Shown here piece by piece: positions 11,404-22,139 of a DNA stretch of 64,000 nucleotides; the stretch's first letter is position 1; each line of letters opens with the position of its first letter. The stretch comes from Orychophragmus violaceus (lineage: Eukaryota > Streptophyta > Magnoliopsida > Brassicales > Brassicaceae). The stretch covers positions 33,173,034 to 33,237,033 of the forward strand of contig CM058231.1 in assembly GCA_030180135.1 (NCBI GenBank), written 5' to 3'. The position numbers were made by a program, and so were the translations under genes. The notes under the pieces are model-generated. The model was not told the DNA's origin and searched no databases. It was given only the letters and a program-made list of their open reading frames with translations.

Positions 11404-11454
11404 ATGGCGGGAGAAACAAGCCGTGATCCGGGCAAGTCCACCACGACCGCAAAG
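11404..11454 (+). CDS. Predicted first coding exon of chromovirus B Gag, inside the LTR
   Basis: ATG 11404 is the first ATG after the TATA box and has G at -3 and +4. It opens 17 codons (MAGETSRDPGKSTTTAK) that end exactly at a donor, AAAG/GTTAGT. Joined in phase 0 to the acceptor at 13034/13035 it enters the Gag frame at VGKKSKR. The Gag body has no convincing ATG of its own between the primer site and this point. A second possible acceptor at 12546/12547 would instead give a 45-codon ORF ending before the LTR poly(A) signal. This is inferred from sequence signals and needs transcript evidence. Confidence 0.45.
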
Positions 11455-11639
11455 GTTAGTCCGAGTCCCTATCTTCTCTCGGCCTTGGGTCAAACCGTGG
11501 CCTTTGGCCGGTTAAGTTGTGGCCGGATTACTCCCTTCTTCCTCTCCTTCTTTTGGAACTAGAACCGGGTTAAGAAACACGGTTGTAGAGTCGGCTTGGT
11601 TGATCCTTCAAACGATCGGCCGAAGGCCATGATCGCGGT

Positions 11640-12410
11640 TCAATTGGTCGGACCGTGTGTCGCGGCGCTGAGGATGGTTGGGTCCATATGCGTATGATCG
11701 GACGGTTGTTGGGAAGACAATCGGGTCATGAGATGGTCGGACGGTTTATCGGGAATCGATAGCCGGACCATACCGCAGGATGGACTGGCCGGCGCAACGG
11801 TCTGGAAATGACCGGCGAACACGCGGTATGACGTAAACCGCTATCGGATGGTCGGGCCAGTCGCGGACCATGCGCCGCGGTATCGGATCGTTGGTAACCG
11901 TCCGCGGAACCAACGCGTCCGTTCGCGGTGAACAGTCGCGACCGTTCATACCGAACGAGTGCCACGGTCGTGAGTCGTCAGTCGGATGTTCGCGACGTCC
12001 GAAGGACGATCGCTGATCATGCGCGGATCGGCTTACGGCAGTACGCGTGGGACGGTAGCCGGATGCGCGTATAGTCCATACGGACAAGCGCCATCGGACG
12101 GGTATCGGCTCTCGGCATGCGCTTACACGGTTGGACGGATGGGCTGATGCGCGATCGCGGTACGCGATGTTGTCGACACGGTCGTCCGCACGGTCTTCAC
12201 GGACGTGCGTACGGTACGTACTGACGGGCATCCTTACGCGATAGCGGCATACGGTCGGACGCGGCTAAACGCGCATCGCGCATGTTCGGATCCGTACATG
12301 CGGATTGACGGACTGCCGAGACGCGGATCGCGGTACATGGACTGACGCGTGCGATTATGGACAGCGGCTACGGCCGTGTATCCGGAATGGTCGTGACGCG
12401 GTCCGTTTAC
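11640..12410. other. CpG-rich tract in chromovirus B LTR
   Basis: Very dense in CGG, TCGG, CGCGGTA and GCGATCG words, unlike the AT-leaning DNA around it. Minus-strand frames of up to 161 codons are open here only because of base composition; they appear identically in both LTRs. Retention of CpG in a plant element agrees with recent insertion or with protection from methylation. Confidence 0.7.
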
Positions 12411-12888
12411 TAAACTTAGCCGATTTAGAATGGAATTAGAATGGTTTAGGGTTCTTTGTTGCATGGGTTCATATAGAATGATTAAATGCTAAGTTGTTGG
12501 TTTAATTATCTTATGAAGCATACTTAATGTAATATTTGCGTTTCAGGACATGCGGACGATCATGAGGATGATCGATCCTAGGAGCGGACCAAGACGGTGG
12601 ACGAGTGGTGTGTTGTTAGATAGACATTGTTAGGACCGAATACTTTATTAGCATAATGCGATTGACTCACATTGTATTGGTACCTTGGTTTGATTAATAA
12701 AAATGTCTATTTGCCTTTATTGCCTTAGTTAAGATTGAATGGAAATGAGATGAATGGAATTGACTTAAGCTCGAATTTGACTAAGTATGGAATAAATGGG
12801 CTTGAGGTTGACAACGAACCTCAAGTCGGATTACTTAGTGAATGGAACGGCCGTTCCGGCCGTAGTGTCGGGATGGGGTGTTTCAAGT

Positions 12889-12900
12889 TGGTATCAGAGC
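12889..12900 (+). other. Chromovirus B primer binding site (tRNA-Met type)
   Basis: TGGTATCAGAGC starts three bases after the LTR end. Confidence 0.9.
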
Positions 12901-13034
12901 GGAGTTATTTCCTAGGCTTTGGGTTAAGGGCTACACCACTCGTCCGGGTTGAGGTCTGCGGTAGAAATGCATTAGAACTATTAGGACTTGAAGATTGCTT
13001 GCTTGATATTTATTGTATCTTGCTGAATCTTCAG

Positions 13035-14522
13035 GTTGGTAAGAAGTCCAAGAGGACTAAGGATAAGGATAAGGAGGTGTCTGCGACCGGCCAAGGCCCG
13101 AAGGTCCAGACCACTCCTGTTGCGCCTGGGTTAACCGGTCCTGAGGTTAACCAGACAGGCATTGAGCCTTTGGCTCCTCACGTTCCTGACGGGACTAGGG
13201 TTTCCGAACCGGAAGTCCGGGCTAGGGATGAGGAGGAGCGGATGGGCGAGTCATCTTCTCATGCGGTCCACAATGAGACCGGTCTTGAGAATGATGATGC
13301 CACAGGTGGTGGTGACGGTGAGCCGCTTACAGCCGTCCCGAACATCGGTCAGATGTGGACGTTGCTTAAGACGGTCATGGACCAGCTTACGACTTTGAAC
13401 CAGAGCATCTCTGGCCAGAAGTCAGCTGAGGGTGAGCCGCGGGTTCAAGTCCCCGAGACTTCGGCCCCGAGTGATGACGACCCAGACGTAGTAGTGATAG
13501 AGTCACCGGTTCATAAGAAGGACCGTAAGGTGGACTATCTCAACGTCTTGGGCCATATCACCAAGTTGGGAACCAAGCCCTTTAAGGGCAGTGCTGACCC
13601 ACTTGAGGCTGATGAATGGAGGTCACGGCTTGTCCGGAACTTCCGTTCTACCCGTTGTCCAAAGGATTACCGTAAGGACATTGCGATCCACTTCCTGGAA
13701 GGGGATGCGCATAATTGGTGGCTGTCAGTGGACAGACGCACCAAGGGCCTTCTCGAGTCGTTCGAGGACTTTGAGACTGAATTCAACCGGAAGTACTTCC
13801 CGGCCGAGGCTTGGTATCGTATGGAAGGAAAGTATTTGAGTTTGGTCCAAGGTTACAAGACGGTTCGGGAGTATGAGGCCGAGTTCGACCGTCTCAGACG
13901 CTTTGTGGGACGGGACGTAGAGGATGAGCCAGCTCAGGTCCGTCGGTTCCTTCGCGGTTTGCGTCCGGAACTTAAGACCCACTGCTCGGTTTGTTCTTAC
14001 GATTCTGTCTCGGAGTTGGTCGAACGGGCCGCAACGGTCGAGGCCAATTTGGTCGAGGCGAAGCAGGCGGTGGCCAAGTCGCAAGACAAGGGGGCCAGCC
14101 GACCTGTGAAGGACCTAAAGAGGAAATGGGGCCAAGGGGCTGATAACCAATCCTCTGACCGCGCAGAATGCACCTCCTGTGGGAAGCAACACTCCGGAAG
14201 CTGTTGGAAGAAAAGGAGGACCTGCGTGAAGTGTGGTAGCAAGGACCATGAGGTCGCGAGCTGTCCACAGGCTGAGGGTATCAAGGAAGTGACGGAGAAA
14301 CCGCGCACATGTTTCCGTTGTGGACAACCGGGACACTATGCCCGGGAGTGTCCGAGTGGCCGAGAAGGACGGTCGGGAGCTCCGAAATTGGAGCGGGGTC
14401 GTGAGGGCCGTACGGGACCTACTAAGGGTACGGCTGCTAATCCCCGTATCTACGAGCTCGTGAAGGACTCGGGAGAGGCCGGCTCCTTCGATGCGATTAC
14501 TGGTACGTCACTTGAACCCTAA
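13035..14522 (+). CDS. Chromovirus B Gag
   Basis: Structural protein of a Ty3/gypsy element. An acidic, proline-rich N-terminal part (13035-13530) is followed by the retrotransposon gag domain (about 13540-13990; WRSRLVRNFRS, FLEGDAHNWW, EFNRKYFPAEAW). Zinc-binding segments follow: CTSCGKQHSGSCW from 14169, then CVKCGSKDHEVASC, then CFRCGQPGHYAREC from 14310. The frame is open upstream to 12735 within the LTR, but that would cross the primer site, so the predicted start is by splicing from 11404. Unspliced RNA ends at TAA 14520-14522; a 90 bp intron may join it in frame to Pol. Confidence 0.85.
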   Translation, partial: VGKKSKRTKDKDKEVSATGQGPKVQTTPVAPGLTGPEVNQTGIEPLAPHVPDGTRVSEPEVRARDEEERMGESSSHAVHNETGLENDDATGGGDGEPLTAVPNIGQMWTLLKTVMDQLTTLNQSISGQKSAEGEPRVQVPETSAPSDDDPDVVVIESPVHKKDRKVDYLNVLGHITKLGTKPFKGSADPLEADEWRSRLVRNFRSTRCPKDYRKDIAIHFLEGDAHNWWLSVDRRTKGLLESFEDFETEFNRKYFPAEAWYRMEGKYLSLVQGYKTVREYEAEFDRLRRFVGRDVEDEPAQVRRFLRGLRPELKTHCSVCSYDSVSELVERAATVEANLVEAKQAVAKSQDKGASRPVKDLKRKWGQGADNQSSDRAECTSCGKQHSGSCWKKRRTCVKCGSKDHEVASCPQAEGIKEVTEKPRTCFRCGQPGHYARECPSGREGRSGAPKLERGREGRTGPTKGTAANPRIYELVKDSGEAGSFDAITGTSLEP

Positions 14523-14592
14523 TTTCTTCAAATTACTGCATAGCATATTGGGGAAATAAAGCGGGGCTTATATGCATTGTGGGAATGTGTAG
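14503..14592 (+). other. Predicted 90 bp intron between Gag and protease of chromovirus B
   Basis: ATTACTG/GTACGT at the left and AATGTGTAG/GGACC at the right. Removing it deletes the two in-frame stops (14520 and 14541) and gives ITG-TVVAGG-VET-LTMFDSGATHSF, a normal gypsy protease entry, with the frame kept. If it is retained, Gag alone is made, so it could set the Gag to Pol ratio. Confidence 0.55.
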
Positions 14593-17500
14593 GGACCGTT
14601 GTGGCAGGAGGTGTAGAAACACTGACTATGTTTGATTCCGGGGCTACACATAGTTTTGTTAGTCCTAGGATGATAGGGAAAGGCTTGTTCCAGAAGGAAC
14701 AGGTCGTGGGCCAAGGCATTGTAAATGCGGCCGGGGGGCAAGTAATGCCCGTGCTAGGTTTAGTTAGTGGTATACCAGTCTCCATAGGAGGCGTAAGTAT
14801 GCCAGCTGACCTAGTGGTGGTCCAGCTCAAGCATCACGAGGTGATCTTGGGTATGGATTGGTTGGGACAGAACCGAGCCACTATTGACTGTCACCGGGGA
14901 AGGGTGAAGTTTGATAGACCAGAAGGAAAGGTCACGTTCCAAGGAGTGAGGCCGACTTCAGGAAGTCTGGTCGTCTCTGCGATCCAAGCAGAGAAGATGT
15001 TGGAAAAGGGATGCGAGGCATACCTAGCCACCATCACCACTAAGGAAGTGGGGACGGAAGTAAAGATTGGTGAGATCCCAGTGGTTCGGGACTTTGACGA
15101 TGTGTTCTAGGCCTTAGAAGGTTTACCACCTGACCGGTCTGATCCATTCGTCATTGAACTTGAGCCAGGGACGAAACCTCTGTCTAAGGCTCCGTACAGA
15201 ATGGCTCCGGCTGAGATGGCCGAGCTGAAGAAGCAGCTGGAAGAACTTCTAGACAAGGGTTTTATTAGACCAAGCAGTTCTCCATGGGGCGCTCCCGTTC
15301 TTTTTGTCAAAAAGAAGGATGGAAGCCTCCGGCTGTGCATCGACTACCGCGGCATAAACCGGGTCACTGTGAAGAACAAGTACCCGTTGCCTCGGATAGA
15401 CGAGCTGTTGGATCAACTAAAAGGTTCAACCGTGTTTTCCAAGATCGATCTGGCGTCGGGTTACCATCAAATCCCGATAGCGCCTGAGGACGTGAGGAAA
15501 ACCGCGTTTAGAACCCGGTATGGTCACTACGAGTTTGTAGTCATGCCATTTGGTCTAACAAATGCACCAGCTGCCTTCATGAAGATGATGAACAGTGTTT
15601 TCCAGGAATGGTTAGATAGGTTTGTGATCATTTTCATTGATGACATTCTTGTCTACTCCAAGAACCGTGAAGAACACCGTGAACATCTAAGGATTGTACT
15701 AGAGACCTTGAGGACACACCAGCTCTACGCCAAGTTGAGCAAGTGTAGTTTCTGGCAGAGTAGCGTGGGCTTCCTTGGACACATCGTGTCTGACAAGGGA
15801 GTTGCGGTCGATCCGGAGAAGATCCGGTCGATTGAGGAGTGGCCGCGGCCAAGGAACGCAACCGAGGTTCGGAGTTTCCTTGGTTTGGCCGGTTATTACA
15901 GGCGGTTCGTCCAGGGTTTTGCAAGTATGGCCAAGGCCATGACTAAGCTAACCGGAAAGAACGTCAAGTTCGAATGGACGGAGGCCGCGGAGAAGAGTTT
16001 CCAGGACTTGAAGGTTATGCTAACCAAGGCGCCAATTCTGACCCTGCCCATGGACAACGTGCCTTACGTGGTCTATACGGATGCATCCCGGATCGGTCTG
16101 GGTTGTGTTCTGATGCAGGAAGGAAAGGTGATTGCTTATGCTTCAAGGCAGTTGAGGAAGCACGAGGGTAATTACCCAACTCATGATCTCGAAATGGCCG
16201 CTGTAGTATTTGCACTAAAGATCTGGCGATCTTATCTCTACGGAGCCAAAGTGCAACTATTCACCGACCATAAGAGTCTGAAGTATGTGTTCACTCAGCC
16301 TGACTTGAACCTGAGGCAAAGAAGATGGATGGAGTTGGTGGCAGATTACGATCTAGACATCACCTACCATCCGGGAAAAGCTAACTTGGTAGCAGACGCC
16401 TTGAGTCGGAAAAGGACCGAGGTGGCCGTGGAGAAAGATGCAGAGACTTTGGTCGGTTTGGTCAGGTCCTTGCATCTGAACGCATTGTCAGTGGACAATG
16501 AGCCACTCGGCCTTGGAGCGGCGGATCAGGCGGATCTGTTGACTCGTGTACGGTTGGCTCAGGAACATGATGAAGAGCTGATCAAGTCGGTGAACAACAA
16601 CAACACCGAGTACCAGTTTACCAACAATGGAACGATTGTGGTGAATGGACGGGTGTGTGTTCCCGATGTGAAGGTCCTTAAGGAAGAAATCTTAAGGATG
16701 GCTCATCAGTCTAAGTTCTCCATTCATCCTGGACAGACCAAGATGTACCAAGACCTCAAACGGTACTATCATTGGGTCGGGATGAAGAGAGACATAGCAG
16801 AATGGGTGTCCAAGTGCCAAACGTGTCAGCTGGTTAAGATTGAACACCAAGTCCCAAGTGGCCTATTGCAAAGTCTACCCATTCCGGAATGGAAGTGGGA
16901 TCACATCACCATGGACTTTGTAACAGGACTACCTGCGACTCGGTTAAGGAAGGACACGATTTGGGTTGTAGTGGACAGGCTGACCAAGTCTGCACACTTC
17001 TTGGCCATCAAGAAGACTGATGGAGTGGGCAAGCTTGCTGAGAGATACATTGATGAGGTCGTAAGACTTCACGGTATTCCAGCAAGTATTGTGTCGGACC
17101 GAGATGGTCGGTTCACTTCTTATTTCTGGCAAGCTTTTAAAAAAGCCCTAGGAACAAGAGTGAACATGAGTACGGCTTACCATCCTCAGACGGATGGGCA
17201 GTCGGAGAGGACCATACAAACGCTGGAAGACATGCTAAGGGCGTGTGTTCTGGATTGGGTCGATTCTTGGGAAAAGTACTTGCCCTTGACCGAGTTTGCT
17301 TATAACAACAGTTATCAAGCAAGCATCGGGATGTCGCCTTATGAAGCATTGTATGGCCGGCCTTGTAAGACCCCATTGTGTTGGACACAAGTGGGGGAGT
17401 CTAGTGTGGTTGGACCGGACCTAATTGCCGAGACCACCGAGCAAATCCGATTCCTAAAGGCTAAGATGAAGGAGGCGCAAGATCGCCAAAGGAGTTATGC

Positions 17501-18020
17501 CAACAAGAGGAGGAAAGACCTTGAGTTCCAAGTTGGGGACCGGGTTTACCTTAAGATGATTACCTTCAGAGGAAGGGCTAGGGTTTCTAAGAGAGGGAAA
17601 CTTGACCCGAGGTACTTGGGGCCATTCACGATTCTGGAAAGGGTCGGGAAAGTGGCCTACAAGTTGGACTTGCCCAACGAGATGGAAGCATTTCACAATG
17701 TGTTCCATGTCTCGCAGTTGCGCAAGTGCCTCTCGGATCAAGACGTTATTTTGCCCGAGATCCCCGCAGATCTTAAGGCAAACCTCACGCTGGAAACTAG
17801 ACCCTTAAGGATCCTGGATCGACTGGAAAAAGTCACCAGGAAGAAGGTAATTCAGATGGTCAAGGTGGAATGGATTTGCAACGGAGTTAAGGAGATCACT
17901 TGGGAAACCGAGGCCCGAATGAAGGCTGATTACCCAGAGTGGTTTGAGGAGTTTACAAGAGACGAACTTCTTGGAGCGGATTCGGGGACGAATCCATTTC
18001 AAGGGGGGGAGAACTTGTAA
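14593..18020 (+). pseudogene. Chromovirus B Pol (protease, RT, RNase H, integrase, chromodomain-like tail) with one stop
   Basis: Copies element RNA to DNA and integrates it. Order: aspartic protease (DSGATHSF, Asp codon 14634), reverse transcriptase (PFGLTNAPAAF, then FIDDILVYS near 15633), RNase H (VVYTDASRIGLG from about 16066), integrase with HHCC finger and core (CQTCQLVK; SDRDGRFTSYFW; HPQTDGQSER), GPY/F (RYLGPFTILERVG), then VKVEWICNGVKEITWE, the chromodomain-type tail. A TAG at 15108-15110, between protease and RT, breaks an otherwise open frame; CAG to TAG is a plausible single transition. The stop codon TAA at 18018-18020 lies two bases inside the 3' LTR. Confidence 0.9.
18001..18013 (+). 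other. Chromovirus B polypurine tract
   Basis: AAGGGGGGGAGAA just before the 3' LTR, overlapping the end of pol. Confidence 0.85.
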
Positions 18021-20028
18021 CATCCCCGAACCGGCCTACGGGCCATTGGGCGTCCATAGGACCAGAAACACGAACTTAAGGCTGAGATGGCCAAAAGGGA
18101 AGTGTTCTATGGACGGAATTAGGTTAAGCTCAGCTGGAATGGAGCTTAATCAATCGGGAATCAGCTGGAATGAGTGTGGGTAGCTCGGCTCAGCTCGGTT
18201 GAAGTGTGAAGTGTGGAATGAGCTGATCAGCTAGTGTCACTAGCTGATCTTAGCGCCCATAAGCGAATGGCCACCAAGGGACTTGTGTCCATTCGCTAGT
18301 CCCAAAGGCAACCATTGCCATGGGCGGTTATGGGGCGATCTAAGGCTTATAAATAGAAGCCTTGGAGGCCATTTTTCGCACACAAGTTCACAAGGGAAGA
18401 AATCCAGAATTTCTTAAAGGCAAAGGCCATAAAAACCGAGTGAAACCTAGAGAGAGAAAGAGGCGTTTGTGGCCGGTTTTCTAGAGAGAGAGTCGGCGTG
18501 TGTTCAAGGGTTTTGGTGGTGTATTGGAGCGGCTTAAGGAAGCGTGATGGCGGGAGAAACAAGCCGTGATCCGGGCAAGTCCACCACGACCGCAAAGGTT
18601 AGTCTGAGTCCCTATCTTCTCTCGGCCTTGGGTCAAACCGTGGCCTTTGGCCGGTTAAGTTGTGGCCGGATTACTCCCTTCTTCCTCTCCTTCTTTTGGA
18701 ACTAGAACCGGGTTAAGAAACACGGTTGTAGAGTCGGCTTGGTTGATCCTTCAAACGATCGGCCGAAGGCCATGATCGCGGTTCAATTGGTCGGACCGTG
18801 TGTCGCGGCGCTGAGGATGGTTGGGTCCATATGCGTATGATCGGACGGTTGTTGGGAAGACAATCGGGTCATGAGATGGTCGGACGGTTTATCGGGAATC
18901 GATAGCCGGACCATACCGCAGGATGGACTGGCCGGCGCAACGGTCTGGAAATGACCGGCGAACACGCGGTATGACGTAAACCGCTATCGGATGGTCGGGC
19001 CAGTCGCGGACCATGCGCCGCGGTATCGGATCGTTGGTAACCGTCCGCGGAACCAACGCGTCCGTTCGCGGTGAACAGTCGCGACCGTTCATACCGAACG
19101 AGTGCCACGGTCGTGAGTCGTCAGTCGGATGTTCGCGACGTCCGAAGGACGATCGCTGATCATGCGCGGATCGGCTTACGGCAGTACGCGTGGGACGGTA
19201 GCCGGATGCGCGTATAGTCCATACGGACAAGCGCCATCGGACGGGTATCGGCTCTCGGCATGCGCTTACACGGTTGGACGGATGGGCTGATGCGCGATCG
19301 CGGTACGCGATGTTGTCGACACGGTCGTCCGCACGGTCTTCACGGACGTACGTACGGTACGTACTGACGGGCATCCTTACGCGATAGCGGCATACGGTCG
19401 GACGCGGCTAAACGCGCATCGCGCATGTTCGGATCCGTACATGCGGATTGACGGACTGCCGAGACGCGGATCGCGGTACATGGACTGACGCGTGCGATTA
19501 TGGACAGCGGCTACGGCCGTGTATCCGGAATGGTCGTGACGCGGTCCGTTTACTAAACTTAGCCGATTTAGAATGGAATTAGAATGGTTTAGGGTTCTTT
19601 GTTGCATGGGTTCATATAGAATGATTAAATGCTAAGTTGTTGGTTTAATTATCTTATGAAGCATACTTAATGTAATATTTGCGTTTCAGGACATGCGGAC
19701 GATCATGAGGATGATCGATCCTAGGAGCGGACCAAGACGGTGGACGAGTGGTGTGTTGTTAGATAGACATTGTTAGGACCGAATACTTTATTAGCATAAT
19801 GCGATTGACTCACATTGTATTGGTACCTTGGTTTGATTAATAAAAATGTCTATTTGCCTTTATTGCCTTAGTTAAGATTGAATGGAAATGAGATGAATGG
19901 AATTGACTTAAGCTCGAATTTGACTAAGTATGGAATAAATGGGCTTGAGGTTGACAACGAACCTCAAGTCGGATTACTTAGTGAATGGAACGGCCGTTCC
20001 GGCCGTAGTGTCGGGATGGGGTGTTTCA
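18016..20028 (+). repeat. Chromovirus B 3' LTR
   Basis: Nearly identical to 10872-12885. Differences seen by eye: one A deletion near 18149, C to T at 18607, and G to A near 19350. Confidence 0.97.
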
Positions 20029-20033
20029 GGTTT

Positions 20034-20395
20034 AGCTCGGATATCCGAGCTGGTTCAGCTCAGTTTTCCGAGCTGGTTTAGCTCGGATTTTTGAGCTGGT
20101 TCAGCTCAATTTTCCGAGCTAGTTCAGCTCACTCTTTGTATGTGATGTTTCGTCGATCCGTAGTTCCTGTCGGAAGATGCGTTTGTCCGATCAAAGTATC
20201 GTCCATCTCGTATGAAATGTATTTGTCGAAACCACTTTTCCGCCAAGTTGTTTAGGTGAAGTTGTTGGTACTCCGTATAACTTGGTTATTCGTATGAAAT
20301 ATTGTTTGTCTGAAGCGGACATTCGTCTGTGTCCGATGATCCGATCTTGTTTTCGGCTATTGTTTTCGTCGAGGGGGTTTTCGACCCCAATAATT
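20034..20395 (-). repeat. Old gypsy LTR, outer segment
   Basis: Resumes the GAGCTGGTT dyad run broken by element B (20034-20131) and continues with unassigned LTR-like sequence. A short hairpin GGGG...CCCC near 20375-20390 may mark its end, but the exact boundary is uncertain. Confidence 0.45.
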
Positions 20396-20399
20396 ATCA

Positions 20400-21030
20400 T
20401 CCAGAAGAAGGAACCGGTTGTGGTTCCCAAGGGTTCTGAAGAAAATGTTAGATCCATGAAGACATGGTACCGTGATATTGAAAATATGTACTGGCCCTTC
20501 CTTGTTGATAACAGTCACTGGATTGGGCTGTGAATTGGTTTGGATTCTAACATGATAACATCATCCAATATCACATGATAACAACACTGAATATAAATCA
20601 TTTTGTTTCGGACCAAAAGCTCAAGGAATGTATTGCTCTGTTAGCTTCAGCACTACCACACTTTATTCGTAAGGTAGCTTACAACTCGGACATGAAGGGA
20701 GCCACACTTCAGCCATTCACTTTATAATTCGTTGCATCCCTCGTTTTCCACCAAAAGCCTCAGGTTTTTCAATCAACTCAAAATAGTCGTATACACATTA
20801 TCAATTATTTATTAAAATAGTCAACTATTCATATTCAAATTTTATAATGGTTGTTTTTTTTGCAGGTAATAGCGGTCTTGTGGCCTTTTATGCTGCTTGA
20901 GCTACACGCACGTGGGAATATCTCTATGGCCGCACATCTGACTGGAAAAATTGTGTGTGATGCTTCCCTTAGGTATCAATGTACTCTTCTAAGGGAGATT
21001 GACCCACCCTCCACTCAGTCCTGAGGTTGT
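20400..21030 (+). pseudogene. Ulp1-like cysteine peptidase (C48) remnant
   Basis: C48 peptidases cleave SUMO-type conjugates, and plant MULEs often carry captured copies. Readable parts: WPFLVDNSHWIGL (the His box) near 20490-20530, then a TGA where family members have Cys. Next come LPHFIRKVAYNSDMKGATLQPF near 20650-20725 and, after what may be an intron (TTTTTTGCAG at about 20875), VIAVLWPFMLLELHARG. The catalytic Cys segment is changed: the usual SGDCG is not visible. Several stops make it a pseudogene. Identification is from motif memory. Confidence 0.55.
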
Positions 21031-21041
21031 ATCACCTTTCG

Positions 21042-21148
21042 CCCCCCCCTCCCCCCCCCCCCCCCCCCCCCCCCACACCCGTTTTTTATATAAGAATTTT
21101 AAGTAGTTAATATATATGCTGCATACATATATATATATATATATATAT
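21042..21148. repeat. Poly(C) tract and (TA)n microsatellite
   Basis: 33 bases of almost pure C (one T at 21050) at 21042-21074, followed by TA repeats at about 21125-21148. Confidence 0.95.
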
Positions 21149-21337
21149 TACTTATAACTTCTTTCTATGAATATGCATATATTCTACAAAGATTGTCTTC
21201 AAAACGATTTCAAAATAAGAATGTCACTAAAACAAGCAAGCCATAAATATATCCGGACTACAATCCATAACGACGCCCGTTCGGGCAACGGTTGGTATAA
21301 AACCGCGAGGCAGCTAGCTCACGATCTGCGTCGATCG

Positions 21338-21967
21338 TGTTGGAATTGTGTCCAGTAATCTCGGTATTGTCTCTAGAAAGTAAGAGTATGTCGAGATCAG
21401 ACATAAGTCATATAATACTGGGGATCATGATGGCTTGCTAGAGTCCGCTCATGATCTATAAGTCTTGGACTTATTGCCTTTATTATATGATCCCATATGG
21501 GTCACACGCCTAAGCTAACAGGAAAATGTGTTGGAACGGCTTAGCAGAAGTACGACAAAAGTGCTAGGCATTTGTCGTACTAAGAGAGAGATTAATGGGT
21601 CTGATTAAATGGGATTTAATCAGATTGGGCCCAAAAGCCCAAAAGGGAAAGAGAAGGCTTTTAATGACTAAAAGCCAAGTCTCTTCTCCCCCAACCCTAA
21701 TACCCCAGCCGCGATTTTCCTCTCTCTCTGGCGCCTCTCTCCTCGTGGTCTAGCAGCCAGTTTCCTGTGATTGCGTGTGTGAGCCTTTGGAGGATTCATC
21801 CCTTGGTGTATCTCCCTGATCATTGACCTGTTCTATTCCTTCCGCTGCAACAAACAGGTAAAAGGTGAGATCATGTTATGTTTCTAAATAAGAACACCTA
21901 GATCTGATGCATGTTTAGGTTGATATCAATTTGAGAATTGAATCAGGATCAACTGAACTATCCAACA
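21338..21967 (+). repeat. Element D 5' LTR
   Basis: TGTTGGAATT...ATCCAACA. The U3 holds two perfect inverted repeats: AGTACGACAAA/TTTGTCGTACT (21549-21581) and CTGATTAAAT/ATTTAATCAG (21601-21623). TGGGCC and AGCCCA site II-like words follow at 21626-21641. No canonical TATA was seen. A splice donor CAG/GTAAAA lies at 21857/21858. Confidence 0.95.
21549..21641 (+). promoter_or_regulatory. Two dyads plus TGGGCC/AGCCCA words in element D U3
   Basis: The inverted repeats have 11 and 10 bp arms and are kept in E (59462-59538), where only the spacer of the second changes (GGG to GGA). The GGGCC/AGCCCA words resemble site II (TCP) elements of plant promoters. The position fits an upstream control region. 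Confidence 0.5.
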
Positions 21968-21968
21968 G

Positions 21969-21980
21969 TGGTATCAGAGC
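21969..21980 (+). other. Element D primer binding site (tRNA-Met type)
   Basis: TGGTATCAGAGC two bases after the LTR. Confidence 0.9.
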
Positions 21981-22139
21981 CATTGGTTCTTAGGTTTCTT
22001 GTTTTAGATTCATGTTTAGGTTGTTTAATCTGTTTAGAATTGTTTTTGAATCAATTACTGATAAGATAAAACAGTTAAGAAACATAATTGAACTCTAAAC
22101 ACACAAGAAAAATCGCAAAACATGAGCTATATGACTCAG

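Larger units (their letters stand above)
10872..12885 (+). repeat. Chromovirus B 5' LTR
   Basis: TG...CA LTR of 2014 bp with a TATA box (11205), an ATG in strong context (11404), a splice donor (11455), a CpG-rich tract (about 11640-12410), a splice acceptor-like TTTCAG (12541-12546) and AATAAA (12696). It is far longer than the copia LTRs in this window. Confidence 0.97.
11455..13034 (+). other. Predicted leader intron of chromovirus B
   Basis: Donor AAAG/GTTAGT and acceptor CTGAATCTTCAG/GTTGG. It spans the CpG-rich tract, the LTR end and the primer site, so splicing would yield protein-coding but not template RNA. Confidence 0.45.
10872..20028 (+). mobile_element. Chromovirus B (Tekay-like Ty3/gypsy), complete young insertion
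   Basis: LTRs of about 2013 bp start TGTAACATCC and end GTGTTTCA. The tRNA-Met primer site, Gag with zinc knuckles, Pol ending in a chromodomain-like tail, and a polypurine tract are all present. The TSD GGTTT (10867-10871 and 20029-20033) is perfect. By eye the LTRs differ by two substitutions and one indel, so insertion was recent. Long LTRs, a tRNA-Met primer and the C-terminal domain fit the Tekay/Del clade. One nonsense codon (15108) is the only evident defect in Pol. Confidence 0.95.

Noticed and set aside
11726..12464. Minus-strand ORFs of 79-161 codons in chromovirus B LTR, repeated at 18869-19607
   Set aside because: They are explained by CpG-rich composition with few stops; identity between copies only reflects the two LTRs.
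21270..21330. Helitron 3' end (GCCCGTTCGGGC hairpin with CTAG downstream)
   Set aside because: The hairpin is too far from CTAG (over 25 bases) and there is no matching 5' TC end or insertion between A and T.
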